A stretch of DNA of 64,000 nucleotides, taken from positions 496,001 through 560,000 of the forward strand of contig JAITYX010000059.1 of NCBI GenBank assembly GCA_021018815.1, written 5' to 3'. Numbering within the stretch: the stretch's first letter is position 1; the number at the start of each line of letters is the position of its first letter. Both the position numbers and the translations under genes were made by a program. Shown here in pieces: positions 50,401-63,061 of the stretch. Source of the stretch: Talinum fruticosum. Taxonomy: Eukaryota; Streptophyta; Magnoliopsida; Caryophyllales; Talinaceae. The notes under the pieces are model-generated. The model was not told the DNA's origin and did no database searches. It saw only the letters and a program-made list of their open reading frames with translations.

Positions 50401-53400
50401 TGTGGGAGTCTTTCTGTTGCTGGGGTCTCAAGAACTTCATAGCCTTTTTCCTATCATTGTCGGCAAAGTGCTTTGTGAATAAGGATTCCACTTCATCCAT
50501 TAGTCTAACCACCTTTATCACCCATGCCACCAAAACACACCATAAACCGAAAAGATAATAACTCAATTAGACAAGTCTTTTTCACAAGAAAACCCAATTG
50601 CCAACTCAACACGCTAAGTTGGCAATAAAAATAATGGAACTCTTAAAAGCAACATATCAATCACTAAATCTTGAATCCCATTCTATAGCCTACAGTGTGC
50701 CACAGACTTAAAGAAGCATTTACTCTTTTTAGATGTATCACTTTGAAAACCATTATTTCATGCTTAATCTCCTTTTCCAAGTTTTTGGAGGGAAAATGAT
50801 GAGTTTTAAGAACTCTTACAAGTGAACTACATGTTATAAGCTTTCAATGCAAAATATATCAACAAACACAAAAGAGTTCTGTGGAAACTAATGATGATGT
50901 TGTGGCTAATGGTGGAGAACCTGATCTTGTTTCCATACCTTGTCAGAACTGATAAAATGGGAACTCTTCACAATCTTCAAATAACTAGCGGATGTCTGTC
51001 GATTCGCCACCTGTTTGAAGAAATATCATTCACTCTCGTTATCGTTGTCCATTCAAGAAATAGAGATTTCCAAGTAGAGCACAATATACACAAGCAGCAT
51101 CTTTTAAAGAAAAAAATACCCACATTGTCTGCTTAATATTATGTTCCTATAACCACATCCTTGAAAACTCATTTTCCTTGGGTTTTTCTTGGCCGGGGGT
51201 GGGGTTGGAGGGCAGGGGGCATTGAGCTGCAGAAAAACTTCAGGTAGCACACCAGTGAATACATTGGGGCATTCAACATTGAAGGTAAGTATCCGTTTTA
51301 GGGAATATCTATAAATGGTTCCAGCAATAAGTGATTGCTGCTTGCAGGATCCTACACCAAATTTGGAAGATGCAAACATCCGAAGTACCAAACCCGCCTA
51401 CTAGTGTTGATGTCTCAACAAATCTTGTCTTATGTAATCAATATGATTCACACGCTTAGTTAATATTCGTGATATATAGGTTTATCTATCTATTGAATCA
51501 TCAAACCCATATGTGTTGGACTGGGAAAAGAAATCATTCACAATGGTGAAAGGAAAACGACCAAAATCATTTCAGCAAGGGTTTACTAGATATTTTTGGT
51601 TGTCCACCCGTAAAGGGTGAATCTGTAGTGCAATATTGAAAAAAAAAAAGTAAACATCATACCTTATCGAATTTCTTGAGAATCTTTGTGAATGCCACCA
51701 TGTTGAGTGAGCTGTAAAAATACACGAGTGACTGAATTTAATGCTTTGATTTCAAAGCAGAAAGTAAGCGACGCCAATACATGCCAAGGAAAGATCTTAA
51801 TAAACAAACAATGATTACTAGTATATTGATGCATCGTCAACTTATCGAGAAGGCACCGAAAAATATGCACATTCTACCACTCCAGGGAAAAAAAAAAAAA
51901 AGAAGTCATAGCAGTAACTGTAGTTTCGCTATTTTCCTTTCCCTGAAAAGGGACTACCTTTAACACAAATCGCTGATATTGAAAGAGAAAAGAGAAACTG
52001 CTCAACATTAGTTATGAAGTAATGTATACTACAGGTATTAAACAGCTGAGACAGGTGCCTGTAATCTTAGTTCTCTATCTGTCTATTAGAAACAGTATAA
52101 CTAATCCTGCCAAGCATTGTGAAACCAACTAGCATGCCCACAGCCCACATAGACAGAAAACTAAAATTCATTCAAGTTAACAGGGATCAACTAAATCAGT
52201 CAGAGGCATCAAGTTCTGTTTAAACTTGGATCAACCCTGAGCGCTTGACGTCCCAAATATATACCATTATCAGGATTAAAAACAATGAGGTGATTTCTCG
52301 GAATGTAAAGGATTCAAGATTACTAAGTATGCAAATATAGACCTGTAGGTTTTCAAAAGGCCAAGACCCCTGTAAAGCTCCACAAATGCCCCTCTGATCA
52401 TCTTCTCAGCACACTGTATTTTCTTCCTGTTAATGAGTTCCTTGTGGCCATCCTTGTTAGGGGTATTCACCAGATCTTCCCAAAACATAGAGGTGACAGC
52501 AGAGATAGTCCGGGTAGGGGTGGTGGCCGGAATGTCAATCCTCAGGGCCATCTTGGGCTTCCCTTTCTTGGTCTTGGAGCGGGTCGCTGCCCCAACAAAA
52601 TTCAGGCCATTTTTCTCAAGGGCAGCTATCACCTCATCTGTCTGTGATGAGGCATCTGCACCGTCATTGGTTTCAGACATGCTCTCTGCACAATATTATT
52701 TGCCATTCTCTTTTAACAATCAAGCCAGGAAATTTTCACACTATAGTTCCATGTTCTAAAGCATTAACTGTAAGATGTATGAGACTTCGAACAGAAGTTT
52801 TGACATTTCTCAGAGGAATTAAAACGAACAGTTGGTAGGCAAAGTCAGGGACTCCATAACAAGCAACCAAACACAAATCCCAGAAGCTAAAAATTGACAT
52901 AAATGCAATGGGCACAATCAATAGTTGCATATTAGTGACAAATATCATCTGCTGGGAAATCTCGGCCACTTTTGGGAGGTGGGTGAGGAAGAAGTTTTTT
53001 TTTTTTTTTTTGATAAAACAGGAAGTGATCAAAAGGGAAAGGGAAAGTAGACGAAAACAGGATTCGATCTTTGACAAATGATTTTACGCTTTCCATGAAT
53101 TTAATTGGTGTCAAATCCAAATAGAAATGTGCTGATTTCGTGAGAGTTCCACACGACTCTGACTTTGCGTTGATATGTCTAAATTCTAGTTGACTAATTC
53201 AATTGGTTAAAAATTTCTCCTTATATCATCTTCAGGTTACCAGAGAATATTTAAAAATATAAATTTTATGATAAAATTTATATTTAAAGATCAAAAAAAT
53301 ATAAATTTTATGATAAAATTTATATTTAAAGATCAAATTGTGCTAAAAAATTTTTTTAATGAAGAAAAATCAATGTAGGTGCAAAAAATAAAGCAATTAA

Positions 53401-56400
53401 TAAGGATACAAATGGTAAATTAGTCGCTAATATTTCTTTGAAATTATAAAATGTTAGATATTTCAAGTAAAAAGATTAATTAAAGTAACATGTATTTTGA
53501 AGCTAGAGGAATAAAAATTAAAATATTTTTAAAAAAATTATTTTAATGAATGGATTAAAGACTTCTTTATTTCATCAATAATTAATTCTCATAGCTAGCC
53601 CTCACAAAAAATCATAACAATTCAAATTAAGGCTTCTTGTAAGAATTTTTTCCCCTCCAATTTAACATATATCAATACTAAAAAAAAAACAAGTATTTTT
53701 TAAAATTTTTTTTAAAGAAATATCACTGTTCAATATGACCATCACTAGAATAAACGCCATCTAAAATGCTACAATTACCCATCTTCAAATTAAAAAGTAT
53801 ACATCCAAATTCAAATCTACATGTCGAGAATCATATTTACTCCCAATATTATGAGTTAAATCAGAAAATCTAACTCATTATTTTAGTTAAAAATTTTAAT
53901 CGTGTAAAAATTAAGTTACTATTAATCTATAAAAATATTAAAATTACAGTATCGACCTTTTACGTGAACAATAACGAGTCCGATAGGTCTAATGTTTGCA
54001 TATGCGTCGCATGCATGTACAAGGAAGGGTGAAAGCATCAGGTGTCTGCCACTATGTGAGGAGACCTGGGATAAGCCATTAAATAATAACTATTTATTTA
54101 GCATTTTATAAAAATAAAAATATACTTTAATACTTTTTTAAAAATTAAATAATCTTGGAATCCAAACCACTTGTATGAATGTCAATGTCCTAATCAGGGC
54201 AGGTTTTGCAAGAATAGAAAGGAGGGGAAGAGACGGGGCTCAACTTGTCTCCACTAAAATTTTGTTATAAAAAAGTTTTTTCAAAAATTATTGGCCACTA
54301 TATATTTGTCTTTTACTCCCATCGTTTTATATTACACGTCACTTTAAATAAATTTTTTTATTTTATAATTTTTTAACTTTATAATTTCTATGATATATTT
54401 AGGATTACTTACCAATTTTGTCCTTTTTTTCTCTCTTATTTTTATTAACTTTTTTCATTTCCAACAAAACTTTAGGGTAACTAAGTCTTTTAACACAAAT
54501 TTTATTTAAATTTTATGTTTTTTAAAAATATTCCCTTACAACCCAAAAATGACAAGTATTATGAAATGGAGGAAGTATTACATCAATTAATTTTTATGAA
54601 TGTATTTTAAAATTTATGGTTGTCCTCTAAGTTAACACCGTCTCAATGCACTATGTTCATCCCTCATTTGTGTGTACTACGTACTCATAAAACAATATGT
54701 ATTTCATGTAACAGTTTCATTTAAGAATTTATAAAAGATAGAAAGTCTCATCTTTTGTAGTATAATACACTTAACCACACTTTACTTATAGATTATAATT
54801 AATTGGAAAAATAAATTACTTAAACAATTAATAATGGTAAAAGCAAATAAAAATATGATATTATTTTGAAGCTACATCCATTTCTATTGGTACCCACTAC
54901 ATTATGACATATGACTGTCCATATTGGGTCTCATGCTACTGAATTTTATCTATTTATTTATTTATTTATTTTTGAGTCAAGTTGACATTTTGTATTTAGA
55001 GTCCTACAATTAGCAACCCACTAATCTTCTTTTAGGGTAAAAGATGGTTCATGTAGAATGTAACCAGATAGCAGCCCACTATGTTTTTGGACACTAGCCA
55101 CTTTATGTGGGCATCATGCATGCTAATTAAATAAATCAATAAACAAAATATACACATATAAAATATATTTTTTGCTGCTATATTTTCTTCCCTATTCAAA
55201 TGGTCCAGCTAGAAGTGTATTTTGTCCTCCTTTTTGAGATTTTTGGGGTTTGGAGATATTTAAGAAGCTTTTTTATCTATAAGAGTCACAAAAGATAGAA
55301 CAATATAATAAAGTAGGGGAGAATCGAGTGTGAGACCTAACGTACCTAAAATCTCGGTCTTGATCACTAAATCTCAGCTAAGACCTCATTAAGATTAGTT
55401 TCTTCATGTAAATGAGTTTTATATTGTATGTTTTTAGATGATCCTTTTGCTCTTTTTAATTATCAGTGAAAATATAATGGGTTTATCTAACGGCTATTTT
55501 AATTCTTTATGCTTCTTATTTGTATTATTAAAAAAAAAATACTTGCATTTCTAACCTAAAAATGCATCAAAGATTTTAGCATAATGGACAGTCCAAATAT
55601 TTTTCAACTTACCAGAGTAATCAGAGTTTCGAGCAGAAGACGACATGGAGGGTGAGAGAAAAGCCCCACGGAAAGACGACGACGTACTACTCGGCGACCG
55701 GAACTTTTCCGGCGACGTTGATGCAGTACTTCCTTGAGATCAAGTAGTATTTGGAGCTGCTTATTTAGTGCCTCCCCTTTCTCTATCAACTCTGTCTCCC
55801 TTGCTGTGTAAAACTGGTTCACTTTTTCTAGCTCATCGTCCAAACTATCAAAGAACTTCTTTACCTGTTCAAGTCATTCATTATTTTAATTTCCCTCTCA
55901 TTATCGTTAATTTCCAAAAATACAAATTTCAAATATTTATTTTTAATCCAAAAATACAATTAGACCTTATACTACCAAGGGAACAAATCATAGTTTACTT
56001 TAATACAAACTAAAATCGGAAAAATTATCCAAAAATGACCTTCGAGAAAAATTACCTCGTCTTCCTCGGAGAAGAGTTGAGAAAGTTCAGTGTCATGAAC
56101 TTCCTCTGTATCCTCCTGGTCTTCCTCTCCTTCCATAGATTTACTCTTCATCCCCTGCAACTGTTCAATTAAGTTGCTTATTATTCATGCAATATCTCTT
56201 ATTTTTAAATTTTCTTTTATTTATTTGCTCCCCTCTTTTTTTACTTTAATTTTCTAACCTTTTTTTTTTTGGGGAGGGGACTTTTTCTTGTTAGTGTACC
56301 ACGATGCTTTCGTGATGTTCATACCCAAAAATCGACCCCATAATTATTCACAACCGACACCATTTCAATAAAATAGCTACTTAAAAAGGAAAAAAAGTGG

Positions 56401-58120
56401 CTTCCTTGTAACAATTCATTAATTATCTGATTTTTTTTTGGGAGGGTAGGGAAATATCATATTTGCTCAATATAGAAATAATGTCATGAATTTGAATTCA
56501 TACAAAAACACGTAACATATTCAAATATATAAAAGATTATTCACGATTATAATTTTTAGTAATTATTTTATTTGTTTTAATATATATGTAACTCACTATT
56601 ATAATTTTTTTCTCTAAACAGAAAATTTTAATCCCGCATATTAATTTTTTTATTTATTAGAATATATAAAGGTGTCAAAAAGATTTTTTTTTTTTACATT
56701 GGTAAGTTAAGCGATCTCACTTGATCCCTATCTGGGGCCAACCCAGTGGGGCATGCAAGGTCGAATGGGGGAAGGAGGGGAATTCACAAAAGTCCAAAGC
56801 CAAAAGCTTGTTAGTCACTCCCCTAATTTTTCATATAAAAATATTAAAGGCTACTTCATAAAAACGATTTTTTTAGATATACAAATCTTAATTTTTCCAT
56901 AAAAACGACATTTTTTTTGCTTGAGAATAATAATATAGTCTATCTATGATAGATAATACATACAAGAAAAATTTTCCTACAAATTAAAACAAAAAATGGC
57001 CGACGACTCCACGCAACCACTTAACATATGTATGTTTGTTCAAATTGAACGTTAAACTAATGAAAATAATTTTTGATTGTAGGTCGTTTTTGTTTTTTAA
57101 CTTGACAAACTTTATACACGTACACAATTTACGAAATTTTTTTTAAAATTTTTTAAAAATAAATGTGATTATTTTAAGTGAAACTATCCTATTATTAGGG
57201 TATTCGTCCCCAAGGAGAATAGTGTGCTCCCTCTCTAGTCTAATGTGTAATGCACATTGTGAAAAGTAGAAGATACTACTACTACTACTCCAGTACCTTA
57301 TAAAAGTATCACCTTCTGCCTTTGTGGCTCACAGTTTAATTCATATCACTATCATTGAACTTTTCCCTTCAACAAGTAATCCTCCCCCACCCCCAAAAAA
57401 ATTTAAAAAATTAGTAAATTCTATATTGCGTACAGTATATAATAAAACATATCGTTCTATCACATTTCATACACATGCAGCATGCACGATCTAAAAATAC
57501 ACTGAACGTCGGCTATACAATTTAACAAAGTTACTTAGAGTTATTAGTAAGGACCCAAATTCAAATCCTATCTATATTTATCTTTATGTCTCGTATGCAA
57601 AAAAACAATTGGAGTATGCAGATACTGATGTTACATTTTAAGAGATCTGAGATAAGAAGACACCCAAGTATTTATGTTGAGTACACTTCTAAAATACTCC
57701 AAAGACTTGCCACAAGGCACAACCCCTAATCTCCCTCCCCATCAAATCCACGTGAACGATCAAAAATAAATTTTTTTCAATATTAATACTTTTGTAACAT
57801 GTATTTTCTTTGTTCGTTATATGCAACCATGACAGAAGTATTCCTGAAAAATAGTTATCGCGTGGTACCTCGTTGTCTGCTGAAGAAGAAGCGCTGCTAT
57901 GGAAGACATGGGAGATGGAGGAGGCGAGGGATCGAAGCGGGTCCAAAATAGAGCGCCCCAGATAGGGCCAGCGGGTCGGGTCGTAATCCTGAGCAGATGG
58001 CTTTGATTTTCTGCAGAGTTTGATCTTCTTTATGTGCTTTTTGAGCTGCCAGTAGTTTACAAATGCTTCTTTCCATTCTGGAATCAGCTGTGCTTCCAAC
58101 TCTTTCGAAAACTTCACCAT
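47492..58120 (-). CDS. PHO1: PHO1-type SPX-EXS phosphate exporter (15 exons, one frame break)
   Basis: Membrane protein that exports inorganic phosphate, for example into root xylem. Exons in gene order: 58120-57869, 56154-56056, 55864-55613, 52685-52343, 51711-51663, 51010-50939, 50512-50383, 49769-49643, 49267-49018, 48881-48777, 48657-48613, 48505-48353, 48213-47929, 47847-47708, 47582-47492. All 14 introns are GT-AG and in phase; AtPHO1 also has 15 exons. The SPX domain opens [20 protein letters not shown] and has the Lys cluster [13 protein letters not shown] that binds inositol pyrophosphates. Later come [24 protein letters not shown], several membrane helices and the EXS domain ([15 protein letters not shown], [46 protein letters not shown]). 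In exon 3 one A seems lost at 55705-55708: RRRK continues as [15 protein letters not shown] one frame over. Restored length is 797 aa. PHO1 and PHO1;H1 cannot be told apart by eye. Confidence 0.94.
52686..55612. other. PHO1 intron 3 (2.9 kb)
   Basis: Long AT-rich intron. It contains a T-rich run near 52997, the duplicated hairpin at 53254-53337 and AT-rich DNA with no coding frame. No nested gene was seen. Confidence 0.7.
53254..53337. repeat. Tandem pair of perfect hairpins
   Basis: A unit of about 42 bases occurs twice in tandem. Each copy contains the inverted repeat AAATATAAATTTTA / TAAAATTTATATTT (14-base arms, 3-base loop TGA) followed by AAAGATCAAA. It lies in PHO1 intron 3. Confidence 0.85.
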
Positions 58121-58127
58121 TTTTGCT

Positions 58128-58175
58128 CTCCTCTTCTTCTTCCTCTTCCTCTTCTTCTTCTTCTTCTTCTTCCCC
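58128..58175. repeat. (TTC)n / (GAA)n tract in PHO1 leader
   Basis: TTC-rich on the plus strand, so GAA-rich in gene sense, directly upstream of the PHO1 ATG. A GA tract at 58200-58215 follows further upstream. Confidence 0.85.
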
Positions 58176-58272
58176 TCCTGCTTGAATGAACCCCAGAAGA
58201 GAGAGAGAGAGAGAGGGAGAGATGGAGGGGGAAGAGGGGGAAGGCTTGCACTAGAGAATTACTAAAAGACCA

Positions 58273-58279
58273 TTATATA
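58273..58279 (-). promoter_or_regulatory. Candidate TATA box of PHO1
   Basis: TATATAA on the gene strand within CTTATATAATGG, about 155 bases upstream of the ATG. With a start near 58245, the purine-rich tract would form the leader. Confidence 0.55.
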
Positions 58280-58329
58280 AGAGGGGGAGGGAGGGGGAAA
58301 CAAGAAAGAAGAGGTTTGGTGGGAAAAAA

Positions 58330-59380
58330 ATGTCTGATATTACTTTTTGATTTTTTAACAATCTTTTTTAAAAATATTTCTACCAGTGCACTAAGCTTTT
58401 GTATTCACTTGATCTAATAATTGACATATGATGTAGGGAAATGGTGGGATAAAATAGCATAATGAATTCGTTAAAATTTTTGTGTTTATTATTTCATCAC
58501 CCCTGTATTATAAGATTTATCGTTATATATTACGGTCTATTCAAAAGACATTTATATTAATATTTATAATAACTCATTTTATCTATAATAGTTGATCATT
58601 TCAGCTTATTTTAACTTGTAACAATTTAACAGTTGATTATTTCATCTCATTTAAGATATAACAATTATAATAACTGATTTTAATAGTAATTTTGAACAGA
58701 CCCCTTAATATCTAAACAATATCTATATATTTACGAATAAATTATACAGTAACTAGTTTTTTCATACTAATAATTTTTAAAAAAATTAGAAAAAAATTTA
58801 TTAACTAATATTTGCCTTTGTGCCAAGTTTGTTATCCTTACAACATATGGTAAAAGAATTATGTCACTGTTGCATGCAATAATCTTTGATTAAAACAAAA
58901 AAAGAAAAGGCATGGGATTTGCTGGCATTGCGATTTCCTCTCGTGCATGAAAATATATAAGTTACGTAATTTTCTTTTCCTTTTAAATTTATTTCATTCG
59001 ATTGTTACTTTTTTGACAAAGAGCTGCTGAAGGTAAAAGCTCTCCCAATAAACATGCTTACGAGGATTTGAACTTATCAATATTTATTTCATTTGATTGG
59101 AAACCATCATTTTTGTTATTTTAATTTAGGGTAAGTTGTTTAAGGTAGTTAATAGTGATATTTTCTTTTGTTCATTTACGTCAGAAAATAGTTCAACTAC
59201 GTTACAAAATTGCTAGAAAATTAAAGCATGCTAATTAAATTATGTCCTTTATACTCCCATTAATTTAAAAATACAACATTTCGACTCTTTTCTATTTTAA
59301 ATTATATACATATAAAAAATGATATATGAACTCATTTATTATCTTGAAGCTTAAATTTAGAAAGTCATATTATGACTATA
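58330..59380. other. PHO1 upstream spacer
   Basis: AT-rich DNA with no gene. A TTGAC word is near 59010. A B-box-like word (AAGTTCAAATCCTCG on the minus strand, near 59060-59075) may be a decayed SINE but has no partner A box. Confidence 0.5.
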
Positions 59381-60125
59381 TTTGGCAAAATACATTGTTT
59401 AAATAGCTTATAGTTGTTCGTATAGATAAGCTGTTTAGGTAATCGATAAGCTGTTAGATTTTACCGTTAGCGAGATAGTCTGTTCAATTTATCGATTGAA
59501 TAGATGTGTTCGTTAAATTTAGTGGTTGAATTAACTGATTATTGTAAATTGATATAGAAGGATACATATAATTTGTCAAATATAAATTAATGAAGGGGTG
59601 TTTTTGTCAAAAAAATATGAAACGCTACTTTTAAACGTGAAAAGCTGATATTCTTAACTTTTTCATAAACATTACTTAAAACACTATAAGATACTCTTCA
59701 AACGCTAGTTGAAACAATACCTTACCGAACACTAATATTTAGGGGTATTCGACACTAGCTTTTGAGGTAGTGGTTAGTGTTTGACATAGTGATTAGAGTT
59801 TTAAGTAATGTTTTCGAAAAGTCACTCAAAAGTAACGTTTTCAAAAACACTACCTAGTGTTTGCACATATATTTTCGAAATTCTCCTTTTTATTTTCTAA
59901 AAACTTTTATCAATTATGTCCTTTTAAGTCATTTTATACAAATTTGGCACTTAAACAACTATTATTACTAAACACATTTTATCTTAAATCATTAGTTAAA
60001 CATCTAACAACTAATCACTGGTCAATAACGACTAACCGCTAATAAAACAGTTAACGACTACTAAAACAGTTAATCACTACTAAAATACTTACTTTTACCG
60101 AACATGCCTTTAGTTGATTAATATT

Positions 60126-60138
60126 TTGACTTGGTCAA
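60126..60138. promoter_or_regulatory. Paired W boxes (TTGAC / GTCAA)
   Basis: TTGACTTGGTCAA is a back-to-back pair of TTGAC cores. It lies in one arm of the foldback cluster, about 2 kb upstream of the PHO1 ATG. WRKY factors are known regulators of PHO1 in Arabidopsis; use of this site is speculative. Confidence 0.3.
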
Positions 60139-60228
60139 AACGTTAAAAGTTACTTGAAACGCTATTGCTTGAACATGACGTATATTAAGCCCTGTTCGGC
60201 AACGGCGTTTGAAATAACTTTTAGCGTT

Positions 60229-60241
60229 TTGACCAAGTCAA
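60229..60241. promoter_or_regulatory. Second paired W box, inverted copy
   Basis: TTGACCAAGTCAA is the reverse complement of the site at 60126-60138 and sits in the opposite arm of the same repeat. Confidence 0.3.
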
Positions 60242-62156
60242 ACACTAATCAATCAAATATTAGCGTTCGGTAAGGTAGTATTTTAACTAGCGTTCTGCGG
60301 TAGCTTTTAGCGTTTCAAGTAGTGTTTCTAAAAAGCTAAGAATATTAGCTTTTCACATTTGAAAGTAGCGTTTCATATTTTTTAACCAAAAAAAAATCCT
60401 TTATTCATTTATATTTGACAAATTATTTATATCCTTTTACGTCAATTTACAATAATCGGCTAACTCAACCGCTACATTTACCGAATACATTTATTCAACC
60501 GTTCAATTGAACAATTATCGGCTAACGACTAAAATTTAACAACTATCGACTACCTAAATAACTATCGACTACATAAACGACCATCCGCTATTGAAACAGA
60601 CTCTTTTCTTGAACAGGGCCTTAGTATGAAATGTCTTTAACAAGTTTAATACAATACACGGCCAATGAATTTTATTTATTTTATTTGGAAAAAAAAAACC
60701 TTGGTGAATTCCATGCGTTAATTTATCATGGCATATTATTTTTCAATAACTCTAGGGATTGATTTTTCTAGGATATATTTTTATAATTAATTACTTGAAC
60801 TTCACGTCAAAATGTGCATGACATCATAATTATTGATAATTGACACTCCCTTTTTCCCCATTGATTAGATTTTCAATATACTACGTTTCCCTCCCCCTCC
60901 CCCGCCTTTTTTTTGTTTTGTATTCTTTCGATCGATATTAATTCTGGGTAGTCATTTTCCATTTTTGCTTTACCATTTTCTCTTTTCCTCCAGCCCATAT
61001 GTTTTTCCTCACATAATATATACCACTAACTGTATATCTGTTAATCAAGAAGATCGCTATCTATTTTAAGACATTTTTTAAGTTACGTACATCAGTAAAT
61101 GATCATTGTAAATGTAAATATTTGATTAAGTATATGTGAAACAGACGAACTGACCAAACTTTATATATATGTAATTTATCGAATGAGACCGATTCACCAA
61201 AGTTATACGTAAGTATTATTGGTATGTTAGCCTCTTCAGTGTTAAAATTAAACGCAATTAAGGAAATAAAAATTTTCAATTTTAAAAACTATGGAAGAAA
61301 ATTTTTGTCATCAAATGTGTATTATGAGACCGTCTCTAAAAATTATAAATAAATTAAAAATTTTGTAATGAATTTAAAAATAGTAGTAAGGTACAGATAT
61401 AATGATTTATCAAAAGTGTAAACACAACATGATGACGTATATTCTCAAAAAATAGACAAACCCCTCAACGGCCGGCGTAGCCATATCAGGAACGTCAATT
61501 ATATACCTAGGAGTATATACTCTCGGGATATATGTCATCGAGATGGTTGGACAAAAGGGAAAATATGGAGACCTTGAACGCCTAACATAATGACGTGTCA
61601 CCTAAGATTATATACTAGCTAAATGAATATAAGAATTTGTACTCTCAAGCCACACCACTTCTTTATTTTTTTTATCAAGTACATTACAGCTTTTTTGAGA
61701 TAAAAATATTTAAATTTTAAATTCTGGGTAAAAAATTATATGTATATTCCTGCCCAAGTATCATTAAAAAAACTTTTAGCTTTCAATAAATGAATTAAAA
61801 GTTTCCTTTTTCTCTGATTTCTCGCTCTAAAGCCTTGAGTTATAAGCCGCAAATCCATAATGATTCTCTCCCTCAGCCTCTTAAAATTGTAGTTTTTTTT
61901 TCGATTAATTATTGATAAGCCATATAAAGGGCTCGAGATACAAAATAAGTCTAAAATAAAAACATACTAGCAACCAAACAGTCCAACAAAATAAGATACT
62001 ATCGATCATTAATAAAATTAATTAACAAGAAACCACACTAGCAATCGAAAACTGATGCAAATTTTTATATGCACCTAGGAGTTTATACTCCCAAGTGCCA
62101 TATCATTATTTTAAATCCATAAAATTCCTCTATTTCTCGTTCATCCAACCATATAT

Positions 62157-62226
62157 TGACATATGTGACGAAGTAGATGCTTTCGGTTGTATGACATATG
62201 TGACGAAGTAGATGCTTTCAGTTGTA
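62157..62226. repeat. 35-bp tandem duplication
   Basis: Two copies, at 62157-62191 and 62192-62226, differing at one base (TTTCGG / TTTCAG). Each contains GACATATGTGACGAAGTAG. The high identity suggests a recent event. Confidence 0.9.
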
Positions 62227-63000
62227 TAATTGACGTTCGGAAAACCGATTCGAGGAAAAGAGGAACCACTGGTACAAGGTGTAGAATAGAGATCATGAAA
62301 GTCCATTAATGAACATAGCTCCTCCTCTTTGCATCCTAAACTCAATGCCATAGCTTTTCCAACTTCAACCTATAATTGTTTCTTTCATGTCAAAGCAATT
62401 CTCCATAGTCCACCAAACTTGAAGGCACATTGTGTAAATAGCTTTCCTAATTCAATACTAGTGCATAATTATGTTCCTGTGTAAATTATTATGTTTAATT
62501 CAGTGAATAATTAATTGTGTTTAATATAGCTAATTTGCGATTCTTTGAATAATTTTTTAATTAATTTCATGAAATTTACAAGTTGAATTTGAAACATAAT
62601 TTGAAAAATGGGATTTAAATTAATTTTACATCATAGTTTAAGCTATTTTGATATACTTCTTTCGTTACTTAAAAGTTGTCAAAAAATTCTACATTATATG
62701 TCCCAAAATTCTTGTCAAAGTTTCTTTATTTAGTTAAAAAGTGACCTTTTATTTGAAAATTATGAGTAATAAATAATATTTTTAAAATTTTTATCTTTTT
62801 AAAATGTGACAACTTTTTAGGGATGGAGGGAGTATTTTGAACAAAAAAATCTAAACTGAAACCTAAAATCTATACACTATATAATGCCAATCTTGTCAAA
62901 TTTTGAAATGCTGCAACTAGAGTGAATTAAGGAGTTTCGTCCAATAAAAAAATAAATAATTTATCATTTAAAAAATAAGTTTCCACTCATCTATGGACTC

Positions 63001-63042
<42 letters not shown>
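63001..63042. repeat. (AAT)n microsatellite
   Basis: About 14 AAT units, followed by ATATAATACAATATAAT-type sequence. Confidence 0.95.
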
Positions 63043-63044
<2 letters not shown>

Positions 63045-63061
63045 TAATACAATATAATATA

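Larger units (their letters stand above)
59390..60621. repeat. Nested foldback / MITE cluster
   Basis: 59390-59735 is approximately the reverse complement of 60270-60610; for example CATATTTTTTTGACAAAAA-type sequence and AAAGTAGCGTTTCATATTTTTT occur in opposite orientation. Inside, 60112-60170 is the reverse complement of about 60205-60262 (GCGTTTTGACCAAGTCAAA). One unit, about 60187-60621, has near-matching ends: AAGCCCTGTTCGG at the left and GAACAGGGCCTT at the right, the style of hAT or Harbinger MITEs. No transposase is present. Exact nesting order is uncertain. Confidence 0.7.

Noticed and set aside
62130..62351. 73-codon minus-strand frame (MALSLGCKEEELCSLMDFHD)
   Set aside because: Its left part is made by the 35-bp tandem duplication and I do not recognise the rest. 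It could be a gene fragment, but the support is too weak for a CDS call.
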